NCBI RefSeq assembly: GCF_000499845.2
Contig: NC_023753.2
Coordinates: forward strand, 12,863,181-12,927,180
DNA: 64,000 nucleotides
Origin: Phaseolus vulgaris
Taxonomy: Eukaryota; Streptophyta; Magnoliopsida; Fabales; Fabaceae
Reading direction: 5' to 3'
Shown here piece by piece: positions 44,030-54,809 of the stretch; within the stretch, counting starts at the first letter, position 1, and the number at the start of each line of letters is the position of its first letter. Under the pieces are notes generated by a model. It was not told the origin of the DNA. It did no database searches and saw nothing but the letters and a program-made list of their open reading frames with translations. A program made the translations under genes and the position numbers.

Positions 44030-44475
44030 ACTTCTTCAGCCCAAGACCCCTTGGCCTTCTCCAACCTCCTCTTCAAGCCTCTCAACAAAACCCGATTGGC
44101 TGACTCCACTTGCCCATTCGTTTGTGGGTGCTCCACAGAAGCGAACACCTGCTGTATTCCAACATCCCCACATAGCCTCTCATTGGGCTGGTCGAACCTC
44201 CCAACTTCCATACACACCATGCACCTTCAAGATCACCATAGCTTTTAGGAGGATCTTGCTCATACACATCCATGGCTTCCGCACCATCTTTCACATGATT
44301 CTAAGAAGAACTTCATGAATTTGCCATCAACTTCTTCAGCCCAAGACTCCTTGGCCTTCTCCAACCTCCTCTTCAAGCCTCTCAACAAAACCCGATTGGC
44401 TGACTCCACTTGCCCATTCGTTTGTAGGTGCTCCACAGAAGCGAACACCTGCTGTATTCCAACATCCCCACACAG
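43876..44475. repeat. 300-bp tandem duplication across the C-LTR/D-integrase junction
   Basis: 43876-44175 and 44176-44475 are the same 300 bp with about five differences. Each copy holds 154 bp of C LTR end, the junction ACTTC, and about 146 bp of D integrase (read on the minus strand). It therefore arose after C had inserted into D. It creates a chimeric minus-strand ORF that runs from integrase (SWAEEV) into reversed LTR (DGKFMKFFLESCERW). Confidence 0.92.
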
Positions 44476-45781
44476 CTTCTTCAACAGGTGACTTGCAAAT
44501 TGAGTCCCATTATCTGATACCAAATTCTTAGGCACACCAAACCGACACACAATATTCTTCCACACGAAACTTTGAATCTTGTGCGCGTTGATATGGGCTA
44601 CTGGTTCTGCTTCAATCCACTTCGTGAAGTACTCGATCGCCATAACCAAGTACTTCATTTGCCTGATCGCCAATGGAAAGGGTCCCAGAATATCAATTCC
44701 CCACGTATGGAACGGCCAGGGGCTGTAAATTGACTTTAGCTCTTTTGGAGGCGCCTTGTGCCAATCGGCGTGCTGCTGGCATTGCTTGCAATACTGGGCA
44801 TATTTCTTGCAATCTTCCCTCATTGTGGGCCAATAATAACCTGCACGGAGAGTTCTTGTTGCCAAAGCTCGACCCCCGATGTGGCTCCCGCAAATCCTCT
44901 CGTGGAGCTCAGCCATAATTCTCATGCACTTCTCTCCATGTACACATACTAAAAGAGGATGTGTAAACCCAAACCTGTACAACTCGCCATCGATGAGGGT
45001 GAACCTGCTGGAATTCTTCTTTATCTTCCTAGCTTCTGTCGGGTCCATTGGGAGCACGCCATCCGCCATGTAGCACTGATATGGCGTTATCCATGTATCT
45101 GGCTCATGGATAGGACAAACTTGCATCATCTTTACCTCTCCCACTGGATGTGCTCTAACTCTTAGCGTCCTCAAAGTCTCCTGAGTCAAGGATCTTTGGC
45201 TCCTCGCCATCCTTTCCATCGACTTGCAAATTTGAAGGACCTGGTGATCTGCCACAAATGCTCGAGGTGTCTTCAAAGTTTCTTGTATGATGGTCCTCTG
45301 CCTGCCCCCCTTGCCCGAACTGGGGAGCTTGGCTAGCAAGTCAGCTCGGGCATTTTGCTCCCTTGGCACGTGTACCACTTCAAACAAAACAAAAGACCTC
45401 TTTAACTCTTGCACATACTCCAAGTAAGCCGCCATCTGCGGATCTTTGGCCTGAAACTCGCCAGTTACCTGCCCAGTGACCAACAACGAATCACTCTTGG
45501 CCACTAGCACCTTTGCTCCCATTTCCTTTGCCAACAAAATTTCGGCGATCAAAGCCTCATACTCCGCTTGATTATTGCTAGCTTTGAAGGCAAACCTCAG
45601 AGATTGTTCTATCAACACACCGTTGGGCCCCTCCAAAATAACTCCAGCTCCGCTGCCCTGCTGGTTAGACGACCCATCCACTGAGAGCACCCAACGAAAA
45701 TCATCCCCCTCACTCTGTGCTGTTTCAGAAGAGAGCTCGACCAAAAAGTCAGCGAAGATTTGCCCCTTGATCGATCCTCGG
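44176..45781 (-). pseudogene. element D second RNase H and integrase (N-terminal and core)
   Basis: Frame 45744 to 44335 carries RWVLSVDGSSNQQGSGAGVI, NNQAEYEALIAEILLAKEMG, ADLLAKLPSSGKGG, then the integrase zinc-binding part (MAELHERICGSHIGGRALAT, YYWPTMREDCKKYAQYCKQC), catalytic GIDILGPFPLAI, LVSDNGTQFASHL and NGQVESANRV. All three catalytic acidic residues are kept, unlike B. It is cut at SWAEEV by element C, so the C-terminal domain is at 17422-17889. A one-base loss near 45780 separates it from the RT frame. Confidence 0.9.
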
Positions 45782-46956
45782 GCTCATACTTAATATCGAA
45801 TTCTGACAACTCCACCGCCCATTTTACCATCCTCCCAGCTACATCTGGTTTCTTCAAAACCTTCTGGATGGGTAAATCAGTCATTACTAACACCGTAAAG
45901 CTTTGGAAGTAACGACGCAACCTCCTCGTCGAAAACACAACCGCCAACGCTGCTTTCTCTAAGGCTTGATATCTCACTTCTGGGCCCTGCAACACCTTAC
46001 TAACAAAATAAATAGGTTTCTGGACTTGATCTTGATCCTGGACGAGTACCGCACTTATCGCCTTCTCAGTTATGGCAAAATACAACCTGAGGGGAGTTCC
46101 CATTTGAGGTTTACACAGAACCGGCGGGCTCGCCAAATACTCTTTGAGCTTCACAAAAGTTTCTTCGCACTCCCTCGTCCATACAAACCTATTATTCCTC
46201 TTCAGACATTGGAAGTACGTGTGGCCTTTCTCGCCACTAGCAGATACGAATTGAGACAGGGCGGCCATCCGGCCTGTGAGCTGTTGCACCTCCTTTACAG
46301 TGGCAGGACTCCTCATCGCCAAAATGGCAGCACACTTGTCAGGATTTGCCTCGATTCCCCTCTCAGTCAAGAGAAATCCCAAAAACTTCCCTGCCTCCAC
46401 GCCGAAAATGCACTTCTCGGGATTCAATTTCAGCTTGTACTTGGCTATTGTAACGAACAACTCTTCCAGATCAGTAACGTGCCTGCTCTTTTCCAGAGAT
46501 GTCACGACCATATCGTCAACATATGGTTGCACATTCCTCCCAAGCATAGGGGCAAGCACCTTATCCATTAGCCTCTGGTACGTAGCTCCCGCATTCTTCA
46601 GCCCAAAGGGAATCACCTTGTAGCAATAGCACGACCTTTCCATCATGAAAGCAGTCTTTTCCTCATCCATTGGATGCATCTTAATCTGGTTATATCCCGA
46701 GAAGGCGTCCAAGAAACTGAGCAATTACACCCTGACGCACTGTCCACCAGGGCATCTATACTTGGCAAAGGATAAGAATCCTTTGGACAGGCTTTATTTA
46801 AATCTGTAAAATCAACGCACATCCGCCATTTCCCATTGCTCTTCTTGACCAGAACGACATTGGCGAGCCATTCCGGATATTGAATTTCCCTGATATGACC
46901 TGCCGCGAGGAGTTTTTGCGTCTCGTCCCTGATCGCTTGTCTCCTTTTGATCAGAG
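45782..46956 (-). pseudogene. element D reverse transcriptase and first RNase H
   Basis: LLAAGH/VVLVKKSNGKWRMCV (46930-46800) then, after a one-base loss at about 46725, LSFLDAFSGYNQIKMHPMDE, PFGLKNAGATYQRLMDKV, YVDDMVVTS, FLGFLLTERGIEANPDKCAA and the RNase H-like part (YFAITEKAISAVLVQDQDQV, YQALEKAALAVVFSTRRLRR). The region between protease and RT present in B (about 34813-35320) is missing. Confidence 0.88.
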
Positions 46957-48785
46957 CGGATGGTGATAACCACCCCCTCCATTGAAGGTAACTTGACCTT
47001 CATGTGCCTCGTTGAAGGCACAACTCCTATCCTGTTGAGTGTTGGCCTTCCCAACAGGATATTATATGCCGAAGGAGCGTTCACAACAAGGTACCTGATC
47101 TTCTCTGTGCACGAGGCCACCCCATCTCTGAACGTCGTTCTTAACTCAATGTACCCCCTGACGTCCACTTGATCACCAACAAAACCGTATAAGCAGCCCC
47201 CATATGGCCTCAGCTGGTCAGGGGATAACTGTAACTTTTCGAAAGTCGGCCAAAACATCACATCTGTCGAGCTTCCTTGATCGACCAACACCCGATGAAC
47301 CATCCTCCCCGCCGTAACAAGCGAGATTACAATAGGATCATTGTCATGAGGCCCAACATCCCTAAGATCTTCTTTGGTGAACGTGATGTCCATGTCGGGC
47401 GAGCGATCCTCAAAAGCCTCCACTGTCATCACGGACCTTGTATATTTCTTCTGCTGTGATGCAGTACACCCACCACCCGAGAATCCACCAGTTATAGTGT
47501 GGATCTCACCGTGAATGGGTCCTTCATGCTGCTGTCCCTCACTGCTCGCCGGTTGTGAACCTGACGATTGCCCCATTTGCTTCTCCAGCAAATAGTCTTT
47601 CAAGAACCCACACTTGACCAACTCGACGAGTTGGTATCCCAAAGCCAAGCACGAATTGATGGAATGGCCAAAACTCTTGTGGAACTCACACCACGCGTCC
47701 GGTTTTGGCCCCAACAACTTATCCGTTGTCTTCTCAGGTACTTTGAGCCTGGCAACAATGTTGGGAATGGCGATCAGGTCAGCCAATCCCATCAAAAACT
47801 CATACCTCGGCGGGCGATTAGACTCTCTAGGCCGCCCTGGCCCCTTCCCCTTGCTCTTCTTTGGATCATAAGGATGATGCATCCTTTGATCCTTCTTCCC
47901 TGCCGCCGCCTCCATCACCCTCTGCGGCTGAATCCTCGTCTGAGTGCGTGGCTTAGCTGGAGCCACATTTCCTCTCTTCTCGAAAACTTTGCTCTTAGCG
48001 GCGATGTGAGCCACGACACGTCGCTGGATTTCAGCGAACGTTGCGGGGTGGCTCCTGATCAGCGATTCACTAAACGGTCCAGGCAACACGCCCTTTTTGA
48101 AGGCATGCACAAACATATCTTCTTCCTTACCTGGTAAGCGAACAATCTGAGCTCCGAATCTGTTCAAAAAATCTTTCAGAGACTCCCCTTGATACTGCCT
48201 CACATCGAACAGATCATAAGACACCAACGGCGGTGCCTTGTTTACTATGTACTACTCAACGAACATCTTGGAGAACTGCTGGAAGGTGGTAATGTGGCCG
48301 GTAGGTAGACTGACGAACCACTCCAGCGCTGTTCCACTGAGAGTGCTCATGAACACCTTGTAGTAGACTGCGTCTGAACCCCCTGAGAGCATCATCTGCG
48401 TGTGAAACGCCGTGAGATGAGCCTCAGGATCTTCCACCCCGTTAAAAGATGCTTTCACCGCTACCGCATTTGCAGGGACCACCGTGTCCATGATCTCCTG
48501 AGAAAACGGCATGGGAAAATTACGCGGTGGGGACGGGGGTGCAGATCTGTCCCCAGTCGCACGCTCCTCCCGTCCCTGAAGAGCTTTACGTAGCTCTTCG
48601 TTGACTCTGATAAGCTCTTCATTTCTAGCCTGTGAGGCCACTAGTGCCTCGTGCATTCTCTCCTATTCAAAACGTGATGCAGCCACGTTCTCCTGCAACG
48701 TCCTCATCATTTCCATCACCTGCGCCATAGATACAGCGTCCTCTTCAGTTGACGGTGCGACTGAACTGGATCGCGTTGCCCTCAT
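46957..48785 (-). pseudogene. element D gag-protease
   Basis: Start at 48785 (MRATRSSSVAPSTEED). Gag domain FNGVEDPEAHLTAFHTQMML, WFVSLPTGHITTFQQFSKMF, then YDLFDVRQYQGESLKDFLNR, basic tail PYDPKKSKGKGPGRPRESNR, retropepsin VLVDQGSSTDVMFWPTFEKL and NILLGRPTLNRIG. Nonsense codons at 48663-48665 and 48252-48254, both TAG where B has CAG, consistent with C to T decay. Ends in a ~0.5-kb deletion that joins ..RSDQKE to the RT linker out of frame. Confidence 0.88.
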
Positions 48786-48933
48786 CCTTTCTCAGCAAAC
48801 TCAATAACTCAAAGAAACTCCAAACAAACGGTGAAACTCTAGAAAACCAACTGCGACAGCAAGTAGTCGAACAGAAATCACCAAAACTTCAACAAACTCG
48901 AACTGTGGTTGGGAATCACCTTTTACACGGCCT

Positions 48934-48949
48934 CACGGTGGGCGCCAGA
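48934..48949 (-). other. element D primer binding site
   Basis: Minus strand TCTGGCGCCCACCGTG immediately after the LTR end GATCA. Confidence 0.7.
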
Positions 48950-50005
48950 TGATCCTACCGGTTGTCTAAGCGCAAGAACGATGTCTCGTCACGGTCTTTC
49001 CTCACCAGCTTGAACACCACGTGCGCTTCAAGTCCACGCTACAGATTGTCTCTCTGAGAACCTGAAAACACAGTATGGCGCCTCTGCGGCCGGTGGCGCT
49101 CCGACGCTCAAGTCAGTAACAGGAACACCCAAAAACTGAGAGAAAACTAAGTGTTGTAGAACCATACTCAAGTGCTCTCAACCAAAAAATTATGAGCCGT
49201 AATGAACGTACCTCTGCAAATTCTGTTACGTTTACCTTTTATACCTAGGTTTTTTCTCTCTCCAGACAGTTATGCTTTGGACGCGTGGCTCGCATCCAAC
49301 CCTGCACGTATCATCATCTGGGCTAGGGTAACTGGAGCGTCATTTATATGTAGCATCCAACCCTACACGTGTCATCATCTGGGCTGGGGTAACTTGAGCG
49401 TCATTTCTATGTAGCATCCAGTTGCGCGGCCAAGTCTCCTATTCAAGGTGTAACCTAGCACGTAACACGCTCTGGAACACCACCCGACAAGATGAGTATC
49501 GAATGCAACAAAGTACACCGTCTCTGTGATATCGCTTGTCACAAGTGCCACCTTCCTCTCTGCCACGCCATGCATGTTCTAGCTGAGGAAACCTCGCCAT
49601 CGACGAATGTCCACTCTGGGAATCCCGTCATCGATGAGCAAGTTGTTTCCTCCAACTCACTTAACCTTCACGCTTCATGCTGACGTAACAATCATCTTTA
49701 CTGAACTTACACGTTTGAACTTACTCGCCTGAACCTCCAACGGCTTCAACTAAGTTTATTGGGAAACTCGGCGATGTGTTTCTTGTGGCGATTCCAGACC
49801 ACCTGATCTTTCATTATCTAACACGGCGATGACACGAAAACCTGGCGACAACCGACTATGTACACTGTAGAACGCCACCTCCACAAACGGCGACTATGCT
49901 CACTTGTGGACCATTCATCTTTCTCTTGTCCACGTGTCCCACTATGCACGCCCCACATAGTCACTTACTATCCACGTCATCACACCCGATGACCTGATCG
50001 GTACA
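48950..50005 (-). repeat. element D 5' LTR (1056 bp)
   Basis: Partner of 11765-12866; flanked on its right by the TSD TGCAT (50006-50010) and then FAR1-like sequence. Confidence 0.92.
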
Positions 50006-50101
50006 TGCATTAAGTACCACCTGTGTCGTGCATCGAGAAAGACAACTTTAACTATATTTTTCATTCCCTTACATTTATATGTGACAATGTCTTGGGGAGG
50101 T
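50006..50101 (-). pseudogene. FAR1/FHY3-like MULE transposase relic, middle part
   Basis: Minus-strand PPQDIVTYKCKGMKNIVKVV then FLDARHRWYLMH, matching the P..IITDQCKAM..A......TRHR.C.WH segment of FAR1/MULE transposases. The catalytic Asp of TDQ is Tyr here. It continues at 11764 after element D and at 50967 after the solo LTR. Confidence 0.88.
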
Positions 50102-50961
50102 TGATGAGGACCAAGGAGAGAGGGCGCCTACCCATGATGATGAACAAGCCCAACCCATGACCTCAACACCCACCATACGTCAGAGGATTACTAGGAGTAG
50201 AGCACAAACTCTGGGTGTTGAGCATCAGTTGGTTTCTCTTTTTGTGATTTCCATAAAGTAGGTCTATATAGCATAAATAGGAGGTGAAGACATAAGAATG
50301 GGCCTATGAGAAGTCCATTAGAGTAGAAAGGAAACCTTACCTTCTAGAATAGGTAGAATGGTGTGGCATTGACCAAGGTCAATACCCTAGTCGCACCATA
50401 TTTGCTCTTTTCCCTTTCTACCCTAATTCCTTGTTTTCCAACGCTCCTTTTAATATAAATAGGAGGCCTCCCTCTTTGTAATACAAGTTGAAATTATAGT
50501 AAAGAATTTATGCACAATTTTTGTGAGTAGTGAGTGAGTGAGTTTCCTCCAAATTGGTCTTATCTTGTGGGTCATGATGCTCTCAAGTGGCGTCCTCATC
50601 CCACTTATCTTGGTGGTTCCACCCCATCAAGTGACGTGATACACCATTGCTCCACCATCCCTAAGTTCTTCTTTCATCATCTCTTCCATTATCCATTCCA
50701 TTTCATGTTTGTATTTTCCTTCTCCTTTAATTGTTTTGGTTTTGTATCATCTCTTTAATTTTCGGCTTGCATTCATCCTCACCTTATTCATGTCTTTTTC
50801 TCTTTGCCTTATGGAAATGAACCTTCACATCTACTCAACCACTTGGTTAAGTTAATGTCCAGTGGAAATTTTCCTTAGGTTATCACCTCTAATTGTCTAA
50901 AATCCAAATCTAAGTAAAGTGTCACCATAAAAATGATCAACCATAAAATCAACTCACACCA
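50102..50961 (+). mobile_element. solo LTR (gypsy-type), 860 bp, TSD GAGGT
   Basis: TGATGAGGACC ... AACTCACACCA, flanked by GAGGT (50097-50101, 50962-50966). TATA-like TATAAATAGGAGG (about 50454), paired AAGTGGCG/AAGTGACG motif (50584 and 50628). Removing it joins MSHRP to PQDIV of the FAR1-like frame. Closest in this window to the solo LTR at 57976-58892. Confidence 0.9.
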
Positions 50962-50966
50962 GAGGT

Positions 50967-51251
50967 CTATGTGACATACAACAAAGCCAACTTTGAAATG
51001 GCCAGACGAATGCATCGTGTCTTCAGAAGAAAGGAGTCCACATCCCAACAAAATGGACTTCCCGTGATGATTAATATCAAAAAATGGTGCAAATGGCATA
51101 TCATACTTATTCGTCAAATATATCGTATTAAAGCACAAAACATCTCCAAAAATATCCCATGTTGCACGACTTCTTGTATTTGTCCAAAATACATGACGTA
51201 TGCGATTATCATAATCTAAATCTATGTCGAAGAAATATTGGAGAATAGACA
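50967..51251 (-). pseudogene. FAR1/FHY3-like MULE transposase relic, start of catalytic domain
   Basis: Minus strand: FFDIDLDYDNRIRHVFWTNT, ATWDIFGDVLCFNTIYLTNK, YDMPFAPFFDINHHGKSILL, GCGLLSSEDT, and after a frame change FQSWLCCMSHRP. In active MULEs the FDTTY Asp is the first catalytic residue; here it is Asn (CFNTIY). Together with the lost second Asp this marks an inactive copy. Element E is inserted directly upstream (51252), so the N-terminal FAR1 DNA-binding domain is not seen. Confidence 0.88.
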
Positions 51252-52228
51252 TGATGTGAGTTGATTTTAGATTGCATATTTTAAAGGTTTCACTTTGTTA
51301 TGATTTTTGGATTTAGAAATTTAAGGTGAGAACCCTAAGAAGATCCCCACTAGACACGAACTTAACCAAGTGGTTAAGTGTGAAGGTTCACTTAAGAAAG
51401 GCAAAGAGAAAAAACACAATTATATAGGGTGGATGAAGCAAAGAGGGGCAGAAAATTAAGACAATAAGATGAAGAGAACCAACAATTAAAAGACAAATGA
51501 GAATATAGATAAAGGAAGGGAATGAGTGGCGTTAAAAGAAAGTAAAAGGAGGAAGAGATGAAGAGAGCGCTTATGGAGTAAAAGGGAAATCACGCCACTT
51601 GGAGCAGAGGGACTCCAGGATGAGTGACGCCAGAGTCGCCACTTGAGATATTACCCACCCAAGATAAGACCTCGATAATTTCAGAGTACTCAGACTCACA
51701 AATTTACTCAAGCAAAGTTTGTTTACTTAAAATTTCAATGTGTCAATACATGGAGGAAAACACTCTTTATATAGGAAGGAGTGACTTGGAGGACAAGATG
51801 AGTGAGGGGTAGAAAAGGAAGGGGAGAGGGGTTGCCTATGGTGTTGGCCATGGTCAAAACCGTCCCTTAGGCATAACTTCTAGAAGTTAGGTTAAAAACC
51901 CTAATTCTAGGTGCATGTGTCATGAAAATTGGGCTTGGAACAAACCCATTTCGCTAAGTACACTCCCTTGTATGCGATGTGAACCTACTATAGCCTATTT
52001 TGCTATTTGGACCCCCAAAGTGAGCCCAATTTATATACAAACATGTTTTTGTCTTTTAAGAAGACCAGAAGAAAGAACATTTGGTGTTCTGGTCTATGCC
52101 CAGTTCTTCTTCTAGTGAGGTTCGTCTAGTCTTTGGTTGGGTCTTGAATTGATTGTTGAGATGACTGCTCACAGTGTGAATTGTCTCTTGAGTCCTTGGT
52201 CATCTGCTTAGCTACTTGGATTGTATCA
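51252..52228 (-). repeat. element E 3' LTR (977 bp)
   Basis: TGATACAATCC (52228) to CTCACATCA (51252), preceded by the purine tract TTGGGGGGCA (52240-52229 region). TATA-like CCTATATAAAGAG (about 51770), paired AAGTGGCG motif (minus; about 51640 and 51595), conserved GTGAACCTTCACAC (about 51382). Confidence 0.85.
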
Positions 52229-52240
52229 TGCCCCCCAAGT

Positions 52241-53116
52241 TAGAGAGAATTCGACCTCGAATGTAGAACTTCTGCCAATAACATAATCAGTTTGTTCACA
52301 TATAAGATATTGCAAGGTGTTGTATGTGAAGTAAACTTATGTTCAATAAGCTTTGGGAGTTCATATGGGTAAGTTCTAGATACAAGCCATTTTTGGAAAA
52401 AATATTTTGGGAAGAAAGGACTTTTTGATGAGAATCCTTTTAGAAGGTGAGAACCTTTAGGAGGTGTTTGAATTTCATCCCAAAACTTCTTTGTCCAAGA
52501 TGTCAAGTATTTAGATTTATTAGGCAATGAAAAAGACAAGGAAGAAGAACACCTTGGAGGTGCAGTTTGCATGCCAACACGGGTCAACGTGATTGTCTTT
52601 GCAGTGTAAGGTGAGATATTGTGACCCGATTTATCTTTTCTTTCTTTATCTTTTTCATTTTCTCTTTTGTTTTTCATTTTTATTTGGTCCTCATGAACTT
52701 CTTTGGGAGAGAGTGGTTTTAAGATAACCTTGTGTCCTTGGAAGTTAAAAGACATTTTGTTGGTCAGGCCATCATGTAGAACTTGTCTATCATATTGCCA
52801 AGGCCTTCCCAAAAGAATATGTGTTGCTTCCATTGGCACAACATCACATAAAACCTCATCTTGATACTTTCCTACAGTAAAAGTTATGAGGACTTGTTTA
52901 TTAACCATAATTTTACCTTCGGCACTAAGCCACTGTAGGCTTTGTATAAGAGATAGTGGGTAGTCCAAGCTTTTCCACTAGTCTTGTACTTGTCATATTA
53001 GCCCAGCTACCCCTATCTATTATCATGGAACATAACTTGTTATTGATAAGGCAATGGATGTGGAAAATGTTTTCTCTTCGGGTGTCATCCAAAGGTTTTG
53101 GAATTGTTCCTAGCAT
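52241..53116 (-). pseudogene. element E protease and pol remnant
   Basis: Retropepsin: NKLCSMIIDRGSWANMTSTR (active-site DSG/DGG changed to DRG), KLGLPTISYTKP, then after a frame change LQWLSAEGKIMVNKQVLITF, DVVPMEATHILLGRPWQYDR. The following ~110 residues do not contain RT motifs and end with a pol-tail-like LHSRSNSL just before the purine tract, so RT-RNase H-integrase were deleted. Confidence 0.8.
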
Positions 53117-53246
53117 TCACCTTATCACCAATAAGTCACCTTCACAAGGTATCTCATTCATTTTGAAGGGGAAGGGGAGTTAGACCGAGAAGATTGATCA
53201 TTGTGGTCAGTTATGACTATCCCCCTCTAACCATCATGGTTCTTTT

Positions 53247-53658
53247 TTATGGACATTTGGCAGCTATGTGCCCAAAACCTAAGCATTTAAAACATTTTGT
53301 GCTTGAGGTTTTGGTTGGTGATTTTGTCATAGAAGGAGAAAGATTTTCATTTTGCGGGGTGGATTCTTTAGAGGAGTTGGAAGGATTATATTGTTTCGAA
53401 ATTTGATTTTTACCCTTCCAAGAAGAGTTATAGAAGCCATCATTATGAGTATTTTGAAAGATGTTTTCTTTAAAAGTTGTGATTAAACCTTGATGGCTAA
53501 GTGAACCAATTTTTTCTAAAGATGTATACTCATAAAGTTCTACAACATTTTGAATTTCTCTTCTTAATCCACTCACAAAACAAGCAATCTTTGACTCATC
53601 ATTTTCATGCACATTAGTTTTTGTCAAAGTTACTTCTAAATATTTAAAGTATTCTTCT
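53247..53658 (-). pseudogene. element E gag, C-terminal part
   Basis: TKTNVHENDESKIACFVSGL, REIQNVVELYEYTSLEKIGS and a CCHC knuckle CFKCLGFGHIAAKC. Gag homologous to that of element F (57463-57970). Cut at 53659-53663, the TSD ACACT of F. Confidence 0.85.
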
Positions 53659-53663
53659 ACACT

Positions 53664-54575
53664 TGATGTGAGTTTATTTTGGATAGTTCCATTTTAGAGG
53701 TGACACTTTACTTTAGGATTGAGATTTTAACAATTAGATGGTGAGACCTAGGGAAGATTCCCACTAGACACGAACTTAACCAAGTGGTTAAATAAATGTG
53801 AAGGTTCACTTCCAAAGGAAAAAAAGGAAAAACACACTATATGGTAATGATGATGTATGGTGCGAAATTGAAAGAGCATGGAAAACATATTCAGATGATA
53901 AAGAACGAATGGAGAATGGAGGAAAATAAGTAATGGAAAAATGAAGAAGAGATGAAGGAAAGAATGCTTATGGGGATGGAAGAAAGTTGGACACGCCACT
54001 TGGAGTGTGGTTTCTCCAAGATGAGTGTAGAGGGCCGCCACGTGAGAGCTCTCAACTCACTCAAGATAAGACCTAATGTTAAGAGGACACAAGTTTGACA
54101 CAAAATGTGCAGAGTTTCTTTACTATTCAAATTCAACATATGTCAATACATGGAGGAAGACACCCTTTATATAGGAAGGAGTGACTTGGAGGGCAAGAAG
54201 AGTGAGGGGTAGAAAAGGAAGGGGAGAGGGGTTGCCTAGGGTGTTGACTATGGTCTAAAACCATCCCTTAGGCATAACTTCTAGAAGGTAGGGCTACATT
54301 CTAACCCTAATGGACTAGGCACAAGCTAAAATGATAAACACACCCTTTATTATGCTAAATGGACTCTACTCTACTGAAATTAAAAATAAAGAAACTAGTT
54401 GATGCTCAGCTCCCATGGCTTGGGCTCTACTCCTTGTCTCTAAGGAATAATGGGTTCTGAAGCACCGGCTAGTGGTGGGTCCTGACATAGCCCTGAATCC
54501 TGGGTCATGCTCCTAGTCATCCTTCTGGAAGGCTGGGCTTGGTTAGTAGGTGCACTATCTCTCAAGTCCTCATCA
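53664..54575 (-). repeat. element F 3' LTR (912 bp)
   Basis: TGATGAGGACTTG (54575) to ACTCACATCA (53664); next five bases on the plus strand ACACT would be the TSD. TATA-like CCTATATAAAGGG (about 54168). Its first ~150 bases continue the pol reading frame (see 54396-54809). Confidence 0.85.
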
Positions 54576-54809
54576 TGCTTTCCGGGTGGGAGAGAATTCG
54601 TTCACAAATTTGCAACACCTGCAGAGAAAGGAGTTAGATAACTGACATTAAAAGAATGACTTCCTAAATAGGTGTCAGGTTAATCTAACTTATAAGCATT
54701 ATCATTGATCCTTTTAATCACTTGAAAAGGACCATCACCACGTGGTAGGAGTTTGGATTTCCTTTTAGTAGGGATGCAAACCTTCCTCAGTCAAACCCAA
54801 TCCCTGGGT
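54396..54809 (-). pseudogene. element F polyprotein C-terminus reading into 3' LTR
   Basis: Downstream of the integrase core on the minus strand: [24 protein letters not shown] residues (about 54735), the TNSLPPGKHDEDLRD stretch across the purine tract (54600-54555), then QPSRRMTRSMTQDSG (about 54500) within the LTR, ending near the stop after GASEPIIP. Same organisation as the C tail (RSMAK) at 31212-31479. Confidence 0.65.

Larger units (their letters stand above)
11765..50005 (-). mobile_element. element D: Tat-lineage Ty3/gypsy retrotransposon with nested insertions
   Basis: LTRs at 11765-12866 and 48950-50005, beginning TGTACCGATC and ending GATCA on the minus strand, flanked by TSD TGCAT (11760-11764, 50006-50010). 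Order on the minus strand: 5' LTR, PBS, gag-protease, RT-RNase H, integrase, long non-coding stretch, antisense ORF on the plus strand, polypurine tract, 3' LTR. Element C sits in its integrase. Removing C and its TSD leaves about 12.1 kb including a 300-bp tandem duplication. Coding regions carry two gag nonsense codons, a ~0.5-kb deletion and frameshifts. LTRs differ at roughly 4 percent in the first ~370 bp by hand count, so D is clearly older than B and C. Confidence 0.92.
51252..53658 (-). mobile_element. element E: 3' half of a degraded gypsy element
   Basis: Minus strand: part of gag with zinc knuckle, protease, a shortened pol remnant, polypurine tract and 3' LTR. RT, most of RNase H and integrase are missing, and everything upstream of 53658 (gag N-terminus, PBS, 5' LTR) is absent or displaced by element F, which inserted into its gag. 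It is inserted in the FAR1-like relic. Confidence 0.8.

Noticed and set aside
43960..44334. Chimeric integrase/LTR ORF as a novel protein
   Set aside because: Explained by the 300-bp duplication and reading of LTR in reverse; no reason to expect expression or selection.
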